Below, one piece after another: positions 1-9,975 of a stretch of DNA of 64,000 bases (the stretch's first letter is position 1; every line of letters begins with the position of its first letter). The position numbers were made by a program, and so were the translations under genes. The notes beneath the pieces were generated by a model that was not told the origin of the DNA, searched no databases, and saw nothing but the letters and a program-made list of their open reading frames with translations. Origin of the DNA: Tritrichomonas foetus (Eukaryota > Parabasalia > Tritrichomonadida > Tritrichomonadidae). The stretch is from NCBI GenBank assembly GCA_001839685.1, contig MLAK01000549.1, positions 75,117-139,116 on the forward strand, given 5' to 3'.

Positions 1-572
1 ATAAAGAAAGAAAGTTATAAAGAAAGAAAGTAAGCGTAATCGTTTCGATGAATGAAAGAAGAAATCCAAATGATTCCTTATTCCCTCACTTGCCAATATT
101 CTACTTTATATGATGATAGTTAACTAAATGAAATAAAAGAAATAAACTAATGATAAAAAATCATCATATTATTCTTCATTCAGTCATTGGGCTTGCGATA
201 TATGGAAAACCGAAATAGAAAAAATATAAAGAGTTTTTAACGGCCCAATAATGTTCCTTGAATGTAAGTTATTCATTGGATTGGTGAAAGTTTACGAAAA
301 CGAATTTAATGATGAATAGAAAATTGACGTAAATTAAAGATATAAATAGTGAAGGTGAAGATATGATAATATAAAGAAAGAATAACAGGAAGAAAGAATA
401 TGATATTGAAATCTCATCAAAAAAAATATGATATTTTATTTATAATTTTTGACAACATATTCTGTTTCCGATAACCTCTGGCATTTCCCCACAAATTATG
501 TCACCTGACAATTTGATGCTTTATAATTCTGTCATATGCCAATCATATCACAGCATTATTTTATAATCTATT
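1..572. other. Intergenic, AT-rich
   Basis: No convincing gene is visible. The first 33 bases are a short impure AAAG-type tandem repeat. A TCACA initiator-like site at 548-552 lies 21 bases before the ATG of the glucosylceramidase gene and may mark its transcription start. Confidence 0.6.
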
Positions 573-1994
573 ATGCTCTCTTTATTACTAACATTTGCAT
601 CATGTTGGTTTGGGAAAAAGCCTAAAAACCATGATCACACAATGCAAGCATATTTGACATCAGGTGATCAATCAAATTTGTTTCGGGAATATTCTATTTC
701 ACCAAGCTCTTCTTCGTCAAATCCAACGATTAAAATAGATGCAAAAACCAAATACCAATCAATGGAAGGATTTGGTACAGCAATTACAGGGTCAACAGTT
801 TACAATTTAATGCAAATGTCAGAAGATGTTCGAAATGATATACTTTATCGTACATTTAGTCAAGATCAAATGGGGCATTCTTCCATAAGAATATCAATTG
901 GCTGCTCTGATTTTTCAATCGAAGATTACACTTATTGTGATACACCAGGAATTGAAAATTTTGATATTCACTGGATTGACCGACGTGATTTATTACCAAT
1001 TCTTAAACAAATCAAATCTATAAATCCAGACATCAAAATACTTGCTTCTCCATGGACAGCACCAAGATGGATGAAAGTAGATGCTCCTTGGACAATGAAT
1101 GAACATTATCAATGGGATGGTGGCCGTCTTAATCCTAACCATTATTATGATTATGCTATTTATTTTGTAAAATATTGCCAATTTATGGCAAATGAAGGAA
1201 TTCATATTGATTATATCACTATTCAAAATGAGCCATTAAATGGTTTTAATAGTGCTTCATTATATATGTCATGGTGGGAGTGCCGTGATTTTATAAAACA
1301 ACAGCTTGGTCCAAGATTCCGTGAATATGGAGTCGACACAAAAATCGTTATTTATGATCACAATTTTAACTATGATGGAAAAAGCGAAGAAGATGCCTAT
1401 CCACTACATATTTATGAAGACAAGGAAGCTGCTCAGTACATTGACGGTTCAGCATGGCATGCATATGGTGGTGAAGCTTCTGAGCTTGATAGGATTCATA
1501 ACGCACGACCAGATAAAAACATTTATTTCACGGAAATGTCAATTGGTGATTGGGGTTATGAATTCTTATCTGATTTAATGTGGACAATGAGAGAGGTGTG
1601 TCTTGGTACTATAAATCGATTTTCACGAAGCATTATTGTTTGGAACCTTCTACTTGATGATGAACATGGTCCTTATCGCCCAGGTGGCTGCACCAACTGC
1701 TTTGGAGCAATTGATGTTAGCAAATCTAATATGAGTGATATGAAATATAATACACATTGGTACGCGATTTCTCATCTTTCCAAATGTGTAAAAAATGGTG
1801 CCTTTCGAGTTAGAAACGAGATTGGAGATCAAAGTGGATTTTATAGTTCGGTTTTCCAAAATCCAGATGGATCTTTTGCTCTCGTTGCTGAAAATGATAA
1901 TGACTGGGGAATGGATATCGTTGTAGATGATGGATCCCAACAATATCAAATTAATATCCCATCTCATTCAGTTTTTTCATCAAGATGGCATTAA
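573..1994 (+). CDS. GH30 glucosylceramidase-like glycosidase
   Basis: The 473-residue protein resembles lysosomal/secreted glucosylceramidases (glycoside hydrolase family 30), which release glucose from glucosylceramide or related beta-glucosides. Seen in the sequence: a short hydrophobic N-terminus (MLSLLLTFAS) that could be a signal peptide; the family opening MEGFGTAITGS near residues 64-74; acid/base Glu220 in TIQNEP; nucleophile Glu321 in YFTEMS; and the late motif SIIVWNLLLDDEHGP. Length and the order of motifs fit a complete (beta/alpha)8 barrel plus beta domain. The stop is followed by a second in-frame TAA and reads TAATAAA, resembling the UAAA polyadenylation signal. It probably acts in lysosome-like vacuoles or outside the cell on host or bacterial glycolipids (inference). 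The ATG at 573 is the first in frame and follows an initiator-like TCACA. Confidence 0.9.
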   Translation: MLSLLLTFASCWFGKKPKNHDHTMQAYLTSGDQSNLFREYSISPSSSSSNPTIKIDAKTKYQSMEGFGTAITGSTVYNLMQMSEDVRNDILYRTFSQDQMGHSSIRISIGCSDFSIEDYTYCDTPGIENFDIHWIDRRDLLPILKQIKSINPDIKILASPWTAPRWMKVDAPWTMNEHYQWDGGRLNPNHYYDYAIYFVKYCQFMANEGIHIDYITIQNEPLNGFNSASLYMSWWECRDFIKQQLGPRFREYGVDTKIVIYDHNFNYDGKSEEDAYPLHIYEDKEAAQYIDGSAWHAYGGEASELDRIHNARPDKNIYFTEMSIGDWGYEFLSDLMWTMREVCLGTINRFSRSIIVWNLLLDDEHGPYRPGGCTNCFGAIDVSKSNMSDMKYNTHWYAISHLSKCVKNGAFRVRNEIGDQSGFYSSVFQNPDGSFALVAENDNDWGMDIVVDDGSQQYQINIPSHSVFSSRWH

Positions 1995-3169
1995 TAAATC
2001 AGTATTTTCTTTATCACTCTTTTCATTTTCTTTATCACTCTATGAAATATCTACACGATAAAATTACAAGGTCAGAAACATTAAACCTTGATTAAATTTA
2101 ATTAAAGGAATCATTGTGGAAATTTATCATGATTTCCACAAGTTGTGTGATAGCATCACAATATAGAATAACATACAAGAATTCGAAAACATTGAGAAAA
2201 TAGAGTCTGAACAGAAACTCCTATTACACGCATTAATAATATGACATTATGCCCCTACTCCAAATCATTTCCTAATGAACCAATTTAATTAAAATCATAA
2301 AGATGCAATCTATAAGTGATGGATATTATCATGAAAAATATTTTTAATTAGAAAAGGAAATTTTAATGATAAATTTGTGAGGAGCAGGGTTTTATCAAGG
2401 TAATAACTTCAATATATTTGACCTAATAAATATGAATTACATCTTGAAAAAATATAGTATCTTTTCTTAAACGTGATTGATATGAACCCATTATCCTTTA
2501 GATTAGCATCAAGGAAAAACTGCACGGACTTCAGAAGACTACACACTTGATAATCTATACTTTGACCACTAGATTTGGAAATTTGTAATGTTGGATAGCC
2601 TCATTTCATCAATCTACTTCTTTACCCAAATATTCAATGCTTCTGAGCATGCAACAGTAACAAATATTGTTTTAGGAACATTTCATAGAGATGGAATTGT
2701 GGCAAGTTATGATAAAGCTTAATCTCAATTATTTTCACGTGTTGAAGTTTCTCATTTAGATAAAGTCAGAAACTGCTAATATGAATAAATTACCTAAATA
2801 TAAGAAGAGAAATATAGTATAAAATCTAAAAAGTATCGATAATCCTTTAGTATTATTTTTTTCACATGTGCTTTTTTTCCTGTTTATTTATTTTACTACT
2901 TTTATATACTATCTTTCTATGCAAGCAATGAGCTGATATTTATTCAGAAATACAAAAAATTTTAATAATTATATGATTTTCGAACCTGCTGAATGTCAGT
3001 TTAAACAGTATAACTATGATTTTTATGATCACAAGGTATGATCAAAGCAATTTTTTTTTGTAGGGGCATAACATGGGTTTCTGCTCACTGAGCTACCAGA
3101 AAATATGAAAAAAGAATAAAATTCCAAAATATTTACTATTTTCGGCTGGTGAATTCTATATAAAACAGC
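1995..3169. other. Intergenic with one possible coding relic
   Basis: This is about 1.2 kb of AT-rich sequence between a plus-strand gene and a convergent minus-strand gene. No full gene is seen. A 44-codon ATG frame at 2588-2722 has protein-like composition and is listed separately. The rest has no recognisable RNA, repeat or coding signal. Confidence 0.5.
2588..2722 (+). pseudogene. Short frame, possible gene remnant
   Basis: A 44-codon frame starting at ATG 2588 encodes a peptide with balanced residue use (it contains NASEHATVTNIVLGTFHRDG), unlike the Ile/Phe/Asn/Lys-rich noise frames of the surrounding AT-rich DNA. The local base composition is also less AT-biased. I do not recognise a family. 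It could be the surviving end of a decayed gene or a chance frame. A protein search with this peptide would decide. Confidence 0.2.
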
Positions 3170-3742
3170 TTAACAGGAGCAGCCACTATTGCCCGTTGCC
3201 GGCACAATAGGCGCGTGGGTCGGTTGGACAGTGTCAACAATATTATCTGCGACATATTTGAATAGGTTATCAATTCCGTCTCCGTTCAAAGCCGACACGA
3301 GTGAAACTGGAACATCGATTTCACTTTCGATGTCGAGGCACTGCGTCTTTCCTTCCGCCAAATCCCGTAATTTATCGCTTTTATTGCCAACGACCGCTAC
3401 GAAGCCGTTTGGCACTATTTCGTTGTATTTGTGGATCCACTCGACCACCTTGTCTACGCTGTTTGGAATCGAGGCATCGAAAACGACAATCGCGGCTTGA
3501 GAATTTCGGAAATAAACTTGAGAGAGGCTTTGGTACTGTTCCTGACCGGCCGTGTCCCAAATCTGCATAGTAATCGGTTTCCCACTTGTCGTGGTGGTGT
3601 GATAAGTCTGTGTGGAGGATCCAATAGTTGGATGTGTATCGGCATTAAAACGACGCTCAATGAGGCGCTGAATGATGCAGGTCTTACCTACATTATGGTC
3701 ACCAACAATAACGACTTTTCGAACGGATTGATTTGGATTCAT
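3170..3742 (-). CDS. Rab-like small GTPase
   Basis: The 190-residue protein is a Ras-superfamily GTPase of Rab type, a membrane-traffic switch. All guanine-nucleotide motifs are present: P-loop GDHNVGKT at residues 14-21, switch I Thr near 39 (HPTIGSS), WDTAGQE at 62-68 with the catalytic Gln, NKSD at 120-123 and SAL at 150-152. The C-terminus SGCSC has the Cys-X-Cys form that Rab proteins use for double geranylgeranylation, so it should be membrane-anchored. The ATG at 3742 gives the usual seven or so residues before the G1 strand. Codons are richer in G and C than in neighbouring genes, suggesting good expression. The specific Rab subfamily cannot be assigned by eye. Confidence 0.93.
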   Translation of the reverse strand: MNPNQSVRKVVIVGDHNVGKTCIIQRLIERRFNADTHPTIGSSTQTYHTTTTSGKPITMQIWDTAGQEQYQSLSQVYFRNSQAAIVVFDASIPNSVDKVVEWIHKYNEIVPNGFVAVVGNKSDKLRDLAEGKTQCLDIESEIDVPVSLVSALNGDGIDNLFKYVADNIVDTVQPTHAPIVPATGNSGCSC

Positions 3743-4888
3743 TCTTATTTAATTTTTCAATCGATAGTTCACGAATTGACCATACCAAATGGTCAATTTT
3801 GAACAGAACAATTCCACCAGGAAACAGAAAAAAATCTCGAAAATGAAACATAATGAGAGCAAGAATATGAAATAATAAGAAAATTACACAGTTTTGAGCT
3901 TTTCTCATCAATAATATTTCAGAAAAACTGAAATAAATATTTATCCTCTTCTTTAGTATTCACATCATTGATAATGTGAATGCAAATTTTGCTTAACAAA
4001 GTATGGATGAGCCATAAAAATAATCTAAGTATAATTAATATTCATATTTGGCAGAAATAATAAAATTTTAAATTGAAAATTGCCAATTTTTATGCTACAA
4101 AGGAAGTGTGAGAAGGGAAGTAATAAGAAGTATTCAAAAAAGTATTGAAGGCTTCTCCAACCAATAAATTGATGACTAATCCATTTCCCAGATTTTTAAT
4201 TTTACAAGTTTTGTGGATTAATCAACCTATATATATCTTTTAACAAATAATAAAATGTTAACGATAGATTAAATATACTACCTTATTAACCAGATATGAA
4301 ACAGATATTTGGAAGTCCTTCAGCATTTTGAATTCATGCATAATCATCATCATAATATAAATAGCATAAAATACTGTTTTACATTGAATGGGCCATTTTT
4401 CCTGAATGAAATCCAGTTTTGAATAAAATATGATCAAACGAATTATTGATCTCCGAGATTTGATTAAAATTATTATTTTCATGAGATTCATAAATAAAAC
4501 AAAGATTTTCCATTGTACAATGATTGCTTTTGCATCACTCGTATTCTTTTTTTTCTGACAATCTCTTCATTATCTTATGAAAAAGTTTAATTATTGAATT
4601 TTGACATCATCATCTCAAAATAATCAGTGAAAAAGTAAATAGAATTTTTGATAAAATTATTTGAATTTCAAAAGTTAGAAAATTCATAAATCATTGAATT
4701 ATTCAATGCTTTCTCAAAACCTATCTCACACATAACATGATCATATCATCAAATTCATTTATGTATTTTATATCACAATAATCAATTATTAATTCATATT
4801 TACAAAACTTTCTTTTTTCCCGAAAATCGTTACATAAACGAAATCAAATCACGAAAAAAAAGTCACTTCATTTCCATTTTACAGAAAA
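3743..4888. other. Divergent intergenic region
   Basis: About 1.1 kb lies between the divergent Rab and doublecortin genes and must hold both promoters. TCACT (4863-4867) and TCATT (4868-4872) initiator-like sites sit about 20 bases before the doublecortin ATG. Short frames on both strands are Ile/Lys/Asn-rich and look like chance frames. Confidence 0.5.
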
Positions 4889-5248
4889 ATGACTTGTGCT
4901 CCAAAGAAAGTCGGCAGCGGTGGCCCGAAAGCGTTTGATATGGATGCCTATAAGCCTCCATCATGTTTCTTCTGGAATCTCGGTGAAAAAAATTGTGATG
5001 GTGTCAAAGTCCAAATCAAACAAACCATGTTTAGAAAATGGGAACAACTTTTGACGCACCTCGCACAGAAATGTGGATGTGGACAAGGTGTTCGCGCACT
5101 CTATACACCAAAGGGACATAATATTAAAGATTTTGCTGAACTGACAGAAGGCATTGATGTTGTTGTTGTTCCATCTGGCTATAAATTCGAAAAGAATCGT
5201 TTACCAGTAAAGCTTGCAGCAAAAATTGGTGTTCCAACTAGTGCTTAA
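4889..5248 (+). CDS. Single doublecortin-domain protein
   Basis: The 119-residue protein appears to consist almost wholly of one doublecortin (DCX) domain, a ubiquitin-like fold that binds microtubules. The diagnostic part is residues 72-103, where RALYTPKGHNIKDFAELTEG followed by IDVVVVPSGYKFEK matches the DCX pattern of a Tyr-Thr-Pro-x-Gly turn, a Leu-containing helix, then Tyr/Val-Val-x-x-G. The N-terminal part (FFWNLGEKNCDGVKVQI) fits the first strands. Small one-domain DCX proteins are common in trichomonads, whose axostyle and pelta are microtubule arrays; a cytoskeletal role is inferred. The stop is TAAA, overlapping the presumed polyadenylation signal. Confidence 0.8.
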   Translation: MTCAPKKVGSGGPKAFDMDAYKPPSCFFWNLGEKNCDGVKVQIKQTMFRKWEQLLTHLAQKCGCGQGVRALYTPKGHNIKDFAELTEGIDVVVVPSGYKFEKNRLPVKLAAKIGVPTSA

Positions 5249-5773
5249 ACCATCATTTTATTATGAATTTTACAATTTTAATATTATTTTTTCCTTCTTT
5301 TGACTTTTCACCGTTTATTTATCTTTCCAGAATATCCAAAAGAATGAAAAACCAAGGGTTCCTTTTCAGGCTTTGTTTTATGAATTTTACTTATATCCGA
5401 AATATTGTATTTTTTGCATCAGACAAACCATCCATATCATCAATCAAATTATCAAGAACGTTTACTAGAATGATGCTAGCTTCTTTATTCCGTGAATTAA
5501 CATCAATCTAAAAACACAGATTTTATTTTTTGTGAATTAAATCAAGAAAAACACTTCCACTAAAAAAGAGTGAACGTTAAATAAGCTTTAAATAAACAGT
5601 AAATAAGCAAATACACGTTGATTTTCATTACAAAATGTAACTAATTTACACACGAAAATTATATCATTATAAAATAACCACATCCAAACATCAAATTCAT
5701 CATTGATATGAATACATTCACTTTCAGCAAATTCTATTTGATTCCTTGATGTTAAAATTGAATGCATATTTGG
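5249..5773. other. Intergenic, convergent
   Basis: About 525 bases separate the 3' ends of the doublecortin and minus-strand Myb genes. An 82-codon ATG frame at 5263-5511 is present but looks like a 3'-flank chance frame. A cluster of TAAATAA repeats near 5577-5605 could supply polyadenylation signals. Confidence 0.5.
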
Positions 5774-6994
5774 TCATTGTTGAAATTTGTTGAGGAAGTC
5801 ATCAATATTTGATGATACGCCGACTCTGCGCGATTCTGTTTTATTCTGTTCCATTTTCTCGATTTGTGAGAAGCGAACTGGTGGGTCCATTGCTTTCATT
5901 GGCATTTCAAATTTTGGATCGATAGGTGGGATTAGGAAATGAGAGGCACGACGAGGGGGAATGGCTGATTGTTGGCTTATTGGAGTCTGGTTTTCAAATA
6001 CTCGCGGTAACATCTGTGGCGTATAATTGCTCTGGTTAACATCATCACTCAGATTCACATTATTTAAATTATTATTTGGATTCATATTGTTTAAGTTGTT
6101 GATATTGCTTATAGCGTTGTGTTGGTTTATGCCATTTGACGCGTTCAAATTGTTGTTTAAGTTGCGACTCGGCGATGGAAGAGGAGGATTTTCTTGATTA
6201 ATAATATTTGAAGGGCTATTTGGTTGTACAAACTCATCAAACTGTGGAATCGGGGAAATCATCGGCATTGAAAAACGAGGAGGCGGCCTCATTGCGAAGT
6301 ATGGCCGAATAGGTATTGCTTGCGATTGATTAACCGACTGATTAACCGACTGATTAATTGACGAATTGATTGATGAATTTATTGGCTGATTTAAAGACGG
6401 ATTTACAGGCTGCGGCTGGAGCTGTTCTGTCGCTACGGGGTTTACTGGTTGTTGCATGGCGGTTGGAAAAGCCGTTACTGGCTGCTGTCTCTGAATTTGA
6501 ATCATTTGGTTCATATCTTTGGTTAGCTGGTGGTAGTGGTACCTGCACTGTACATCACTTCTGTTTCCGAGCGAGGAGGCGATCTTTGTCCACGATTTAT
6601 CGCCGTATTGCTGAACCAATTGCATCAGGCGCATATCCTCGGCTGGGTCCCAGGTGTCCTTGCAGATGCGGGGGTTAAGCCCCCTAGCCCACCTTTGAGC
6701 GCACTGGGCCCTCGTACGGCCGTTTCCGACGAATTTGGATATCGGCGCCCAATTATCAATTCCGTAGCGATATATTCCCGCTAAAAGTCGAACATCTTCG
6801 TATGTTGACCACGTGCGCATTTTTCGGCGAGACGGGTTGGTTGAATCATCTTCGTCTTCCGTAAATGGTATGGGTTCGTCTGATACTTCGATAATTTCGC
6901 GTAATCTGTCTATCGGCTCGCCTGTTCCAGAGAAAGAAACAAATGCGGCATGCGCTTGATTGTATGTAATGACTTGTTTGAGATAATCCGACAT
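5774..6994 (-). CDS. Myb-like transcription factor, two repeats
   Basis: The protein is a DNA-binding regulator with two tandem Myb repeats. Counted from the ATG at 6994 (406 residues), the first repeat contains RTWSTYEDVRLLAGIYRYG and IDNWAPISKFVGNGRTRAQC ending QRWARGL; the second contains DTWDPAEDMRLMQLVQQYGD, SWTKIASSLGNRSDVQC and a Tyr in place of the last Trp. The C-terminal half is Asn/Gln/Pro-rich with runs of NQSV/NSSI repeats, typical of trichomonad Mybs. The reading frame stays open upstream to 7162 with plausible N-terminal domain sequence but no in-frame ATG, so the true start is uncertain. The gene may begin upstream with a frameshift, may start at 6994, or may use a non-ATG codon. 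It is divergent from a second Myb gene 1.4 kb away. Confidence 0.85.
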   Translation of the reverse strand: MSDYLKQVITYNQAHAAFVSFSGTGEPIDRLREIIEVSDEPIPFTEDEDDSTNPSRRKMRTWSTYEDVRLLAGIYRYGIDNWAPISKFVGNGRTRAQCAQRWARGLNPRICKDTWDPAEDMRLMQLVQQYGDKSWTKIASSLGNRSDVQCRYHYHQLTKDMNQMIQIQRQQPVTAFPTAMQQPVNPVATEQLQPQPVNPSLNQPINSSINSSINQSVNQSVNQSQAIPIRPYFAMRPPPRFSMPMISPIPQFDEFVQPNSPSNIINQENPPLPSPSRNLNNNLNASNGINQHNAISNINNLNNMNPNNNLNNVNLSDDVNQSNYTPQMLPRVFENQTPISQQSAIPPRRASHFLIPPIDPKFEMPMKAMDPPVRFSQIEKMEQNKTESRRVGVSSNIDDFLNKFQQ

Positions 6995-8369
6995 AATTCT
7001 GATTAATGAAGATCTGATTTCTGGTGACACATTCAGAATTTGTTGTTCGATGGATGATATTCCTATTTCTATTATGGCACCGTCACCAAGATGCCCCCTT
7101 GCAACACGATTTCGACTTCTCGTTTTAATAATTTCACGAAACAAACCGTAATTTGCACTCAAAAAGTTGTACTTTTATAAGAAAAAGTGACCATATTCTC
7201 ATTAAAAATGAGAATACATAAAAGTAGCAAAAAATATTGTGATATTCGCGGATAATTTTTTGAGATGAAATGACTTTAGCGGCAAATTTATCAGAGTATA
7301 AGGGGGAATAGGAAGAATGATAAAAATAGATCTATTTCCAGTTTATTAATTTTTGATAGGAGATTTTTCAGAAGTATATATTCAAAAAGTCGATTAATTC
7401 TATGAAAAATATTTCCAGGAAAATGATTGAATCTTTTGAAATATAATTCATTTGTAATGAATTATTCAATTTTTTCCATTATTTAAAATTTTCTTCAGAA
7501 AAATATAATGAAAAAAGCGTTTTCAAAGAATAAAAACGAAAGTCAATTCTGTGAAATCATCAAAAGTATATTGAATAATTCAAAAAGTTCATTATAATTT
7601 TGAATTAACTTTAATTTATTGAATTATTAATCTCAAAGCGAAAAAACTCTATTGCTGGCACTTGTACATGTAGCCATTCTGGTTTATCTAATTCTTTATC
7701 ATGAAATTAAAATGGAAATGATTCACATTTCATAGAAATATAGATTTAATGCTTTTCAATATACTTCAATTATTTTTACTATCTCTATCAAAAATTGAAG
7801 GATATTTAATTCTTCTAAATCGTACTAACAAATCAATTTCTAAAAAGCTTTAAAATTTGTTTGATGTTCATCTAGCGATAACTAATTTCTGTAATTGATC
7901 CTCTCGTCAATACATCAATAAAGTATTCTATATATTATGACATCAGTAGTGATATCAAATTTTTTTAATCGGATATTTGGCTGCTTTATCGACATTGAAT
8001 TTTACCTGCTGATGAGGATGTATTGACGAGATGATCTTCTACTTTTTCAATATATTTTATTTGATAGATGTGAGAATAGTTAAAAAAGTGACAAGCATTT
8101 TTATCGTTTACCCAGACAACTGTTAATCACATTTTTTGAAAAAGTTCATATAGTGCCCGTTTATTTGCCATTTTCATTATCAATCCCCGTTTATTTCACC
8201 TCTAATTTACCTCTATCCTTCACCTTTTGTGAGATGTTCCATCGTGTTCAATGTCCAAAAAATTTTCTATTTTTTCACACAATTTTTCCTTTTTTCATTT
8301 TACATTCCTTTCAAAAAAGCAACGTTTAAGGTGAAAAACGTTAATCTTGACCAATTTCTTTTTTTTCCA
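6995..8369. other. Divergent intergenic region between two Myb genes
   Basis: This region of about 1.4 kb holds the promoters of two divergent Myb genes. The 56 codons 7162-6995 are open in the frame of the minus-strand Myb and may be coding. AAAAAGT-type motifs occur at 7161-7167 and 7183-7189 (facing the minus gene side) and around 8041, 8083 and 8139 (facing the plus gene). A 20-base inverted repeat lies at 7897-8036. Confidence 0.5.
7897..8036. repeat. 140-bp element bounded by 20-bp inverted repeats
   Basis: The sequence GATCCTCTCGTCAATACATC at 7897-7916 is repeated in inverted orientation at 8017-8036 with one mismatch (19 of 20). The interior is not palindromic. Such a structure in AT-rich DNA is unlikely by chance because the arms contain GC-bearing sequence. 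It could be a very short MITE, a paired binding site, or the stem of a transcript. No clear target-site duplication is visible. Confidence 0.5.
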
Positions 8370-9590
8370 ATGGGAAGAAAGTGGGACGAGAAAGAAGACG
8401 CCATCCTGAAAGATCTCGTCTCAAAGCATGGGAAGCAGTGGGCGTTAATTGCATCTCATTTGGTCCACCGAACTCCATCTCAGGTTGCAGCACGTTGGGA
8501 AAAGTGCCTCGATCCGATCATCACCAAAGGACCGTTTACAGCCGAAGAAGACAATATTATTCGATCGTTCGTTTCTCAAAATGGTCCTCGCTCATGGCCA
8601 CGAATAACCGAACTTCTACCAAACCGCTCGTCGAAACAGTGCCGCGAAAGGTGGTTCAATCACCTCGATCCGAACGTTACTAAGGCCCAGTGGACGTACG
8701 AAGAAGATTTCCGAATATTTGACGAGCATTCGAAAATTGGCGGAAAGTGGTCACAAATCGCAAAATTGCTTCCAGGACGAACAGACAACGCTGTCAAAAA
8801 CAGATGGAATTCATCAATCTCCAAGCGTATCGAAATCGATTCAGATGGTCAGAAGCAGCTCTTACCAGATTCTTCAAAACGCATCTACAAACATCATGTT
8901 CAAGCACAGAAGCCGACCCAGCTATCCTCGCATTTCGAAGAGGTTCCAAAGCCACCAAATATTCTCGAAAAGGAAATCACAAAGAAATTGCCATCTTTGG
9001 AGATTCCAAATTCACAACCTCTGCTCGAATCGAACTCGTTAAACTCGTTGAATGAAATAAACGCCGGAAAATTGACTGGAAATGGAAATAGTCGTGTGAT
9101 GATCGATCATGAATTGATTTCCCCACCTCTTTCAAATTTGAATAGCCTCACAAATTTGAATGGTTTACCGAGCTTAGCAAGTCTTTCAAATATCTCCACT
9201 ATTTCAACAATTTCTTCAAGTCGAATGAGTTCAAATATATCATCGAGTCTTTCTAATCTTTCTAGTTTAAGTTACTTGCCAAGCATTTCTAATTTACCAG
9301 GTTTGACATCATCTGCTAGCTTGCCAAACGGCTTAAACAGTTCGGCAAACAATGATTCAACCGAAAACAATGAACAAAAACAACAGGCTGATTCAAACGA
9401 CGTTAGTCAAAATCAAACCAAGAATTTGAATCCATTTGCACTTTTGACAACACCATCAACGTCGCCTATGCCTGGGTTCGCCTTGACGTCGGGAACATTT
9501 GGAGGGCTCCCCTCGCCAAGCAGAATGCCACCGTTCACACTGTTTTCGCCTGCAGCAACACAGGGAATTGAATTGAGCAACTTGAAGTGA
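8370..9590 (+). CDS. Three-repeat Myb transcription factor
   Basis: Counted from ATG 8370, the 406-residue protein starts directly with three Myb repeats in about the first 160 residues, the c-Myb R1R2R3 arrangement. R1: KWDEKEDAILKDLVSKHGKQ with WALIASHL and ARWEKCL. R2: GPFTAEEDNIIRSFVSQNG with SWPRITELLPNRSSKQCRER and WFNHLDP; the first Trp is Phe, as in many R2/R3 repeats. R3: AQWTYEEDFRIFDEHSKIGG with WSQIAKLLPGRTDNAVKNRW. The C-terminal part is Ser/Asn/Leu-rich and likely an activation or interaction region. The frame is open upstream to 8229, but that codon is GTG and the extra residues are Phe-rich noise. The repeat coding part is GC-richer than its flanks. It is presumably nuclear and binds an AAC-type core (family knowledge). 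Confidence 0.93.
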   Translation: MGRKWDEKEDAILKDLVSKHGKQWALIASHLVHRTPSQVAARWEKCLDPIITKGPFTAEEDNIIRSFVSQNGPRSWPRITELLPNRSSKQCRERWFNHLDPNVTKAQWTYEEDFRIFDEHSKIGGKWSQIAKLLPGRTDNAVKNRWNSSISKRIEIDSDGQKQLLPDSSKRIYKHHVQAQKPTQLSSHFEEVPKPPNILEKEITKKLPSLEIPNSQPLLESNSLNSLNEINAGKLTGNGNSRVMIDHELISPPLSNLNSLTNLNGLPSLASLSNISTISTISSSRMSSNISSSLSNLSSLSYLPSISNLPGLTSSASLPNGLNSSANNDSTENNEQKQQADSNDVSQNQTKNLNPFALLTTPSTSPMPGFALTSGTFGGLPSPSRMPPFTLFSPAATQGIELSNLK

Positions 9591-9905
9591 TTTTTCAGAT
9601 ATTTTATAAACAATAAATTTAGTAACTTTTTTCCCCTTCCTCTTCTTTTTTTACGTCTTTTTTACGTTTTTTTACATCTTTTTTGAAGATTTTTGAAATT
9701 TTTTGTGATGAGCTTGATCAAACTCGAATATTTCATGTGCAGTTTTTTCCTCTTCAAACAACGAAGGGAGAGTGAAAGAAAAAAGTCGAATAATTGTTTC
9801 CTCACCATTTCATGAATTATTGAAACATGAATGATTTTTCCAAAATTAGAAATACATGATAAGTAATCATCATATTATATTAAAAGATACATTTGAAACA
9901 GGAGG

Positions 9906-9975
<70 letters not shown>

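Noticed and set aside
5263..5511. 82-codon ATG frame after the doublecortin gene
   Set aside because: Phe/Ile-rich composition without recognisable pattern in the AT-rich 3' flank; judged chance.
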